A stretch of 64,000 bases of DNA, taken from NCBI GenBank assembly GCA_003868215.1, contig QWDQ01000023.1, positions 62,001-126,000 of the forward strand, in the 5' to 3' direction. Source of the DNA: Pseudophaeomoniella oleicola. Taxonomy: Eukaryota > Ascomycota > Eurotiomycetes > Phaeomoniellales > Phaeomoniellaceae. The notes beneath the pieces are model-generated. The model was given only the letters and a program-made list of their open reading frames with translations. It did no database searches and was not told the DNA's origin. A program made the position numbers and the translations under genes. This document shows, piece after piece, positions 56,958 through 64,000 of the stretch (the first letter of the stretch is position 1; each line of letters opens with the position of its first letter).

Positions 56958-59159
56958 CTACATGATCGTGCAACCGCCGCTTCGTGCCCTGCGCCTTCTT
57001 ATTGCCCCGTTCTCCAAGCCATCCAATCCATCAAGCTCGTCCTCATCTTCCAGGAAAGCCCGCTCTGCGTCTCGAGCTCGTCTCCTACGTCTTCTACCTC
57101 CAATGCCACCCATGGTGTTTCCTGCGCCCATTTCTTCAGTAGCAATCATCCAGTTTGCCCATTTCAATTCAAGTCTGGAAGCGTTCGAGTAGTTGCCACG
57201 TAGCACCCTTTTCGTATGCTCGTCAACCGTCATTTGCCAACCGTAAAAGCACTTGAGGCTAGTGTATTGAGCCGGATATAGTAGCTTTGGGATGACAACG
57301 ACTGGAAACGGAGCACTACCATCGTTGAGAGAAGAAGAGGAAGATGAGCTGCCGTTTGATTCTTGAATCGATACCATCGGCAACGGCTTGTTTGGCGCGA
57401 ATCGTGCAGCGCCACGTTCTTGCATAATGTACGCATTCTTGTTGAGCACCTCGCGGACACCGGCCCACGTCACATTCTGACAATCAAAGCAAATGAGAGC
57501 TAAACCTTTCTTGGGTTTGGATGTTCTGTCAGGAGTACTGCCTCGCTTCCTTACCACGTCTGCGGCTTCCATGAGAACAAGATCTGAGATTCGCGTGTTG
57601 TCGAGAACGAGGGAATTGACATTTGGAGCTACCTTTAGCAGAGGAAGCATCCCAACGTCGCCCAGTTGCTCACAATAGCTGATGCTTAGATGTCTGAGCT
57701 TCGCCGCCGCTGGGGATTTTGCAAGACTTTGTAGAGAATCATTCGTGATATTTTCCAGTTCTTCCATTTCGAGATGTGTAAGCGGAGGCCCTGATTCGAA
57801 TACAGGCATTAAGCCATCGTCTGTGAAAGCTGTGTTCTGACAAAGCCGAAGACCTTCGAGATTTGGAACATGATATGCCATTGACTGGATACCTTCGTCA
57901 GTCAGAGTTCGACATCTTGAGATGTCCAAGTGTCGAAGCTTTCTGGGTGGAACGATTGCACGTTCGGTCAGGACGTCAACCTCGGGGTCTAGGCCTTGGA
58001 AGAGAACCTTGAATGAGGAGTCATTCAAACTGTCGCAGTGGGATAGAATGAGTCTCTCGAGAGTATTTCGCTCGAACAATTCAAGCATGAAGGATTGATC
58101 ATCCAGTCCACGCAGCTCACTCGCACGGAGATCGCTCAGTTTCGGACATGCTTGTATGACCTTCTTCAGACCCTTTGTATCGATGCCGGAACACCAGTCT
58201 ATGTTGAGATATTCCAGATGGGGGCAATTGTGTGCGATGATCTTCATGGTTGAATTGTTCACATTTTGCATGCTCGGCATGTTGATGTGCACCAGTCGAG
58301 GGTTTCGCAGCAAAAAGAAATGGATAGAACTGCGCTCAATCTTGCAGCCCTCGATTGAGAAACTCTCCAGATTCCGACATTCATTGGTACCCATCCGTGT
58401 TCCGAGAGAAAGCCACTGGTCTCTTAGCTGTACACATCCCCTGAGATTGAGATTCTTGACAAATGATCCAGCTTTCAGTATTATCTTGATCAGTGCATCC
58501 GAGGTAATCTGCTGGTAATAGTCTTGACAGTCGAGGCTCGTCCACAATTGGCCATCGAAGCACATATCATGGAATGCTTTTGACACAGAAGAACAACGAA
58601 TAATCTCTTTTGGCGACAGCCAGTGGAAGATCTCAACCTTGATCTCATGCGGCATATCTTTCCAGAAGTCAAAGTCCGCTCGCCGTGGGTATGGTTTTGG
58701 GATTTCATCCACGGCCGGCAGTCCTCTTGATGCAGGCCTCACAACTGGAGGTAACGCTATCGTGCCCGACTCAAGTGTAAATCCTTCTCTTAAGCGTGTA
58801 TTTGCATCAAAGTAAGATGACCCATTGATACCGGGTGACCCGGGAGACGTAGGAGCGGTCGAATAACCAGCGGATAGTTGTGAGGTATAGGAGGAAGGAG
58901 GGGTGTAAGATAGATCGCTTATCGGCGAAGAGAGGGATACGCATGACATTGATCCTCTGGTGCTAGGTCTGTATTCGGAAGATCTTGCTCGGCCAACTTT
59001 GACGAGGGATGGGCTTGACGAAATACGCTGTAGGCTTTGGATCAGACGTTGGCGTCCTCTCAATTTCGCCGGCTGCTCGATGGGAATCATCCCGGTGACA
59101 AGGTTGGTGGGAGTGACGGCCTCTGGCGTCTCGAGGGGTTGCACCTCGTTGTCCGCCAT
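56958..59159 (-). CDS. F-box and leucine-rich-repeat protein with a CaaX end
   Basis: Substrate receptor of an SCF ubiquitin ligase, 733 residues in one exon. Residues 1-160 are low-complexity and serine-rich. The F-box runs from about 165 to 210 (MPHEIKVEIFHWLSPKEIIRCSSV). About 12 AMN1/FBXL-type leucine-rich repeats follow, for example HLEYLNIDWCSGI, KLRHLDISRCRTL and NLEGLRLCQN. The C-terminal part has a run of six arginines, an acidic patch (FLEDEDELDG) and a final SGGCTIM. The last four residues, CTIM, form a CaaX prenylation box, which would tether the protein to membranes as in animal FBXL2. The start at 59159 is the only reasonable ATG. The repeat plan is close to Grr1/FBXL2/FBXL20. 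Confidence 0.92.
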   Translation of the reverse strand: MADNEVQPLETPEAVTPTNLVTGMIPIEQPAKLRGRQRLIQSLQRISSSPSLVKVGRARSSEYRPSTRGSMSCVSLSSPISDLSYTPPSSYTSQLSAGYSTAPTSPGSPGINGSSYFDANTRLREGFTLESGTIALPPVVRPASRGLPAVDEIPKPYPRRADFDFWKDMPHEIKVEIFHWLSPKEIIRCSSVSKAFHDMCFDGQLWTSLDCQDYYQQITSDALIKIILKAGSFVKNLNLRGCVQLRDQWLSLGTRMGTNECRNLESFSIEGCKIERSSIHFFLLRNPRLVHINMPSMQNVNNSTMKIIAHNCPHLEYLNIDWCSGIDTKGLKKVIQACPKLSDLRASELRGLDDQSFMLELFERNTLERLILSHCDSLNDSSFKVLFQGLDPEVDVLTERAIVPPRKLRHLDISRCRTLTDEGIQSMAYHVPNLEGLRLCQNTAFTDDGLMPVFESGPPLTHLEMEELENITNDSLQSLAKSPAAAKLRHLSISYCEQLGDVGMLPLLKVAPNVNSLVLDNTRISDLVLMEAADVVRKRGSTPDRTSKPKKGLALICFDCQNVTWAGVREVLNKNAYIMQERGAARFAPNKPLPMVSIQESNGSSSSSSSLNDGSAPFPVVVIPKLLYPAQYTSLKCFYGWQMTVDEHTKRVLRGNYSNASRLELKWANWMIATEEMGAGNTMGGIGGRRRRRRARDAERAFLEDEDELDGLDGLENGAIRRRRARSGGCTIM

Positions 59160-60458
59160 TGCTTCCAGCGGTCAAGAGATCCTGCTCTGAACGTACAGCG
59201 TATAGATGAACGGAATGATTCGGCTCAGCTCAGCTCATCTGGCGACTGCAAGCACAGACGGCTGAGCGCGGCTCTGGAAGGTGGGGATTGTAAAGTTCAA
59301 TGACGAAGTATACGGAATTCCAATGGCCAAACTGGAGAACCAGCTCCTACAGCGTCAAGCAGCAGCATATATAGCGAAGATTGAATCGAAAGGAGGTCGC
59401 AGGTAAAATGAACAAAGCTGAGAGAAGTGCATGATTCCAAGGGCCCAGCCTTTCTCCTGGTGGATGACCGGGTCAGACGAGAGGGCGGGCTTATCCAGTG
59501 TATCCGGCAAACAACTGGGAAGTCGACGGTGGTAAGGTGGGGTGGGCAATGATTACCGTACATTACCCAGTACTACGTAGTACAATCATCACGGATTGGG
59601 GGGGCTTTGTCTCAGTTGTTGAGCTATTATGGTAGCTCTTTAGCCTCCATGGATCGTACTACGTAGTCAGAGATACCGATAACAGATAGGTAATGTAATG
59701 GAGATACATGAGATACATTAGATACAAGGCGATAAGGCGACAATCTCACGCTCCTCCTCCCACACTTCCTTCTTAGATTCAAATGAGTAGACACCACGAT
59801 GGTAATCAAGATCTGATGATGATCAGTATCTGATGATACCTCTGGCTCATCAGACCTCAGTTGAAGCTCTCTATCATGGACAACTTTGAATCGTTGATAG
59901 GACATGGTGAATCCTTATCTAGAACTTGCTTTGGGTTCCCGTCGTGTGCAACCCCTCCTTTCTCCTACTACGGTACAGCCATTTATCCGCTCTCTATAAC
60001 CAAGGTAGACTTACCATAGTAATGACTACCACGTACAATAGCTCTGCGGCATCGTGCTTAGTATCATGAGCGGTGCTGATCTATTATTGCAACAGGATTC
60101 TGTCGGCAGCAACAGAGCCTCGAGAGCCGAATAGAACGCTCCACTAACCCGACCTACTATTTCATCTTCCTTTCCTCTTTCTCTCAAGTGCATATAAAGT
60201 TACCTGCCGCTTTTATGATCCGTGCCAGGCTTGTTCAACTTCGAACCGTTCTTGTTCTTCATCCAAGATGTTATAGCTTCTCATATCATCTTGATCCATG
60301 TCGGTTGACCTTCAAGAGATGTGATATCTCTATGAAATCGATGGGGAGCTTGTGAAATGGCTTGCAGGGGTCGCTTATTCTCATTGACGTCCGGTTGATT
60401 TTCGCAATCCACGACGCCTACTTCCATCTTCGTCCTGGTGACTGCCTGTCATTTGATC
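59160..60458. other. Intergenic, 1.3 kb
   Basis: Upstream DNA of the F-box gene, with a TATATAT run at about 59,367-59,373 and short palindromes of the type TACTACGTAGTA near 59,570 and 59,657. No gene supported. Confidence 0.5.
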
Positions 60459-60811
60459 ATGTCAGACGCCATTCAAGGCCCATTCCAAGATAAGATATTA
60501 GCTTCCTCCATGGACAGCAAGGTTCGTATCATTGTGACGCCTCCCGTGGGATATCGCATCGTCATCTGTCTTAAAACACCCAACTCTGCCAGTGCTTCTC
60601 CGAGACCATCTTCAAGCTCATAGGTAAGATTGCCACAGTGAATTTGCTTCCCTGCCAACACAGATTCGACCACAGCGGGTATACGGATCATTCGATTCCT
60701 ATTGCCTATCTCGTGGACTTGATTTTTGGATCTCAGGCACATCACGGATCCGATTCGCTTGTGCCTGATGCGTGGATGCCAGATCGAGATCCGCCATTTT
60801 GGGCAGCATAA
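60459..60811 (+). CDS. Hypothetical small protein, degenerate RING-like (tentative)
   Basis: A two-exon model gives 93 residues: exon 60459-60521 (MSDAIQGPFQDKILASSMDS, then K), intron 60522-60592 (71 bp, weak GTTCGT donor, GCCAG acceptor), exon 60593-60811. The second exon contains FKLIGKIATVNLLPCQHRFD, which recalls the C-x-H core of a RING-H2 finger, but most other zinc ligands are absent. The opposite strand is also open here (128 codons) without motifs. The call rests on splice phase and motif resemblance only. Confidence 0.3.
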
Positions 60812-61149
60812 CCGGTCGTCATCGAGCGACGTTAAGCGAGACCGAAGACTTGGAGCCACGAAAGAATCTACTATCTCTAGTCATTGTACAGGTCGGTGAG
60901 GATATCGAAGCCTTGGATGATGCTGGCGAAGTTGTTGTTGCTGCTGCCGGACGGCTGCCCGATGCTGGTACCTTCTTTTCGACGACACTTCTCTCAGACT
61001 GCCATATATAACAACATAGAGCCTGTTTTCCTGATTTCTATTTCTTTTCTTTGCTCATTTCACGCGTTATGCTTTGTTGATACCATCCTGAACAACATCC
61101 ACAATCATCCCGATACAATTGATCCACAAGCTTGCGGCAGGGTCAAGCA

Positions 61150-61407
61150 ATGTGTTCACAGCAGGTGTTTTGGTTTAGATGTCCTACCTGTGGCAGATCA
61201 CACCATAGACGAGAAGGCACACCGCAGCCATGCGAGTTCCAGAAGAGGAATCGATATTGTCCCTTTGTCACAGCCGACGCTGGTATCCTTGATGTTGAGC
61301 ATGTTGTCACCGCTGAAGTTACATGCATGGCCTGTATAGAGAAGCAGAGAAAGGAACGCGAATGGCGGGCAGAGCTATCCCGCAAGCAACGTTGGACGAG
61401 GTATTGA
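61150..61407 (+). CDS. Small cysteine-rich protein, zinc-ribbon-like
   Basis: An 85-residue open frame starting MCSQQVFWFRCPTCGRSHH. Cysteine pairs CPTC and CMAC lie about 50 residues apart with two more cysteines between, as in a treble-clef or zinc-ribbon fold. The end EKQRKEREWRAELSRKQR is a charged helix. The layout (MC, C-x2-C, C-x2-C, charged helix) resembles the first part of the protein at 62229, so the two may be paralogues. No named family is recognised; further exons are possible. Confidence 0.45.
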   Translation: MCSQQVFWFRCPTCGRSHHRREGTPQPCEFQKRNRYCPFVTADAGILDVEHVVTAEVTCMACIEKQRKEREWRAELSRKQRWTRY

Positions 61408-62228
61408 ACTCGCAGTTGATATGCTGCTATTTCGGGGCAGTGGAGCGCAGAAGAAACTGGACAACAGAACCTACCATCCGCCTAAGCAGCCACTTGTACA
61501 ATGTACAACATCTTCGACATTACTCCGATTTGATACACCGACCATATGCCAAGCCAAATTCCTAAGTCAGACGTATATCGGCTCCTCCACAACAGTCTAG
61601 CATCTTTCTGTCCCACAATCCTTCCGACTCAAAGTGGTTTCTCTGCCTCTAGATGAGAAGCACAAGGGAGTACTATCATACATGGCTTCAGAACTCCTCA
61701 ATCCGGTGTCTCTCAATGTTAGGATGGAGACTGCCGAAAAGAGCATTGAATGAAACACTACGTTGTGCTCTACCGCGCTCGATAACCAAACCGCTTTGCT
61801 ATGAATGTCACAGTGGTGTACAAGCGCTGGACATTCAAGACCAGAAACGAACTCCAGAGTACAGAACGGTTTGAGAGTTTTACCGTTTGTCCGGCTATGT
61901 TACAAAGGGCAGATGTATTGGCTGGCCGTTATCTTCGCAGCGCGGCCGGGTCGCTGAGAAGGATGGTGTTACGAACGGGACGCGTGATGCAATCTGTGAG
62001 ACCTTCAACATGATGAGTCTACACCGCTGTTATACAATGGTCCAGGATTGGTTGCAGCGAGTTTGATGCTGTTTGGACGTGTACCCTTGTATAAGTACAA
62101 TTTCTCGAGTCTCTTCGAGCCTTCATGTATTTGGATATATTGATCACGGCAAGCTGTCAGTTTGTCTTCTCTTCATCGTCCACATTCGGTCGTCCATTGT
62201 AACTAATTCGTATATCACTGTCTGTACC
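61408..62228 (+). other. Region with possible further remnant of the cysteine-rich family
   Basis: A 73-codon frame at 61,653-61,874 contains LNETLRCALPRSITKPLCYECHSG, broken here by neighbouring stops, whose C-x2-C and spacing recall the flanking genes. No complete gene can be built. Confidence 0.3.
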
Positions 62229-63408
62229 ATGTGTCAGCGCGAGTGGATCCGAGTAGTGTGCCTTCGTTGCACCAAGCCGCTTCGTCTCTACCTGAGGTCA
62301 GCGACTTTCTGTCGTGACGTCGGCACCGTGAAATTCGACGACCAGTCAGGCCTGAAACTGTTCGCCAATGGGTCTTGCCGTACGATGCGGACGGCCTTGA
62401 CGTATGTTGCAGCACTTGACGGCCCGCTCCAGGACACATATGAAGTATGTGGACATTGCCAACAACAAGTCTTGCCGACCAGCAACGACGGAATCCTTGG
62501 CGACTTCTCCCACGTTGACGCCGACAAGATGCTGGCGGAATATCAAGCGGGGATCGAGCGGCTGAATCGTGAGCGAGAGGAAGAAAGACTCCGTCGAGCC
62601 AGGTTTGCCCTTGCAAGCTTGATCCGGCGAGGGTTCGCCCCTGGAAATAGCGATGATATACCAACGGAAATTAGCAACATCCCGCAAAGTGAACTGGATA
62701 GGCTCAATGAAGTCGATGTTGATTTCTCTCTCCTTAACAGTAAGTAAATGACAGAACTGGCTGCTACTCACGGAAACAGCTGGTGCCGAAGCTAACGGCG
62801 ATCCAGATGCAATGGATATGACTGGCGATCAGTCAACAATGCCACAATCGTTCCAACAAGCCTTCTATAACAACGACTTTACCAACCTGGGCGAACCTTC
62901 CATAATTGACTTTGCTCTCTCGAACCCCAATCAGACAACAGTACAGCCTCAGCCAGATCCGCAACTCTCACGCCGACAGTCTCAACAGCAGCAGCAATCG
63001 TCTACCACTTACATTGCTCCCAACCAGAACACAGCGCCTCTCCAGGCCCCTCAAGATGTCCCCGTTGAAACCATCACCATATCAGATCCTGACGCAACAT
63101 CGACGCAACAGCCTACAATCCCTGACTGGTTGATGTTACCGACAGACCCCAATTTCGACTCTTCAGCAGCAGCAGTAGCAGCAGCAGCATCAGCAGGGAT
63201 GTCAATGCTCCCCCCTTCAACTCAATCCGCGAATACAGACAGCGAGCCTAGCGATGTAGCTGCAAGAATCAACCCGCTGGGACATCCCTTCACGCGGAGG
63301 ATGATCTATGGGTTCGGAGGGTATACAGCATACGCCGACGATCATGATTTCTTCGTGGATCTGATGAGAAGTCGAGAACCGGGTCGTCGTCGTGGTCTTC
63401 CACAATGA
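62229..63408 (+). CDS. Cysteine-rich N-terminus plus coiled coil and Q/S-rich tail, hypothetical
   Basis: Predicted 379 residues, no family recognised. It starts MCQREWIRVVCLRCTKPLRL; a second pair, CGHCQQQ, is near residue 77, suggesting a zinc-binding module. Residues 95-130 (AEYQAGIERLNREREEERLRR) form a charged coiled coil. The rest is low-complexity: glutamine and serine runs, an alanine run near residue 320 and an RRRG end. A 40-bp intron at 62740-62779 (GTAAGT donor, ACAG acceptor) joins SLLN to TGAEANGDP in phase. The start lies in a TACCATGT context. The protein could be nuclear, by composition alone. Confidence 0.6.
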
Positions 63409-63916
63409 TGCTACTCATGTACCTGCCATCTTTCAATTTCTTCGTTCGAGATCACGTCTCCCGATCATCTATTTCTGCAAAACAATACGTTACTTGTCAT
63501 CATAATCAACATCATCATCCGATCTGCGCGTTCATTTCCTCATCTCGTCGGCCAAAACGTCCTTCGCGTGAAGGGGTGCGTTTCTTAAAAGCAGCATGAA
63601 AACCACCGACTGCACTTTCCCCGATTCAAACTTTCTTCAACACGAATCTTCCACCAGCACGGGCCTGTTCTGTCGCAACCCCACTCACTCCCTCACTATT
63701 AATTACTACGATAATTATGATAACGATAGATGAATACCATCTCACCATTTCAAATGCCATTGTTCCGCTCGACACATCTCAGATGCCCAAAAACGAGGAT
63801 CAGGAATCTCCATGAGTACAATCAGCCAGGCAATCAAAAAAAGAAGGCAAGATTCGTGAATGCAACAATTTCCATTCTTTCAATCTGATCAGAATGTAAT
63901 CCCTAGGTACTAACTC
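63409..63916. other. Intergenic
   Basis: 3' DNA of the preceding gene; no supported open frame. Confidence 0.5.
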
Positions 63917-63937
63917 TTCCCTCTCTCTCTCTCCCTC

Positions 63938-63968
<31 letters not shown>

Positions 63969-63970
63969 TT
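63917..63970. repeat. CT microsatellite
   Basis: About 54 bp of CT/CCCT repeats near the right edge. Confidence 0.95.
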
Positions 63971-64000
63971 TCAAAGGAAAGGAACCCAAACTAGGTAGGT

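Noticed and set aside
60473-60859. Minus-strand 128-codon frame
   Set aside because: It has no motif, and the plus strand in the same place gives a spliceable frame with a RING-like segment; neither is certain.
1-64000. tRNA or rRNA genes
   Set aside because: No cloverleaf with A and B boxes and no rRNA-like stretch was recognised by reading; a covariance-model scan was not possible.

Overview
The window is nuclear DNA from a filamentous ascomycete (Pezizomycotina). The evidence is short phase-consistent introns of about 40-166 bp with GTAAGT-like donors, a Zn2Cys6 regulator with a fungal-type middle region, a ccg-9-type trehalose synthase, GH16/GH43/GH128 wall enzymes, and lactose-permease and wax-synthase-like families. 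I cannot fix the order; a black-yeast-like Eurotiomycete is only a guess. No rRNA, tRNA, transposase or reverse transcriptase was recognised.

Layout. 1-6 kb: an edge-truncated MFS sugar transporter, a DUF1479 dioxygenase and an M20 amidohydrolase. 6.4-11.8 kb: tandem array 1. 12-29.1 kb: an eight-gene block with GH16, PAF-acetylhydrolase-like hydrolase, MFS transporter, phenol 2-monooxygenase-like flavoprotein, GH43, pfkB kinase, wax-synthase-like acyltransferase and an NTF2/SnoaL-like protein. 29.6-38.7 kb: tandem array 2. 40.1-42.6 kb: Zn2Cys6 regulator. 44.3-52.5 kb: three wall genes on one strand (membrane-anchored GH16, GPI-type GH128, and a long gene joining a dynamin-type GTPase to a GT2 glycosyltransferase). 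53-59.2 kb: trehalose synthase and an F-box/LRR protein with a CaaX end. 60.4-63.4 kb: small cysteine-rich genes.

The most unusual content is the pair of arrays. Both consist of modules that start with GACCTGAA and end with TTCAGGTC. In array 2 the distance from the opening box to the closing box is 141-143 bp in about 43 modules counted by hand, so each module is about 149 bp. In array 1 it is 139-140 bp in nine well-preserved modules, so about 147 bp. The gap between modules varies from about 10 to 110 bp, so nearly all length variation lies between modules. The interiors of the two arrays differ, yet the end boxes and module length are kept. In array 2 most modules carry two further inward-facing boxes about 40 bp from each end, making a quasi-palindrome of nucleosome-core size. 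I know of no described element with this plan. A chromatin, boundary or dimer-binding role is inference.

The second unusual item is the predicted 1,146-residue GTPase-GT2 protein, whose nine exons all join in phase. It recalls the myosin-motor chitin synthases, where a P-loop NTPase is joined to a GT2 enzyme.
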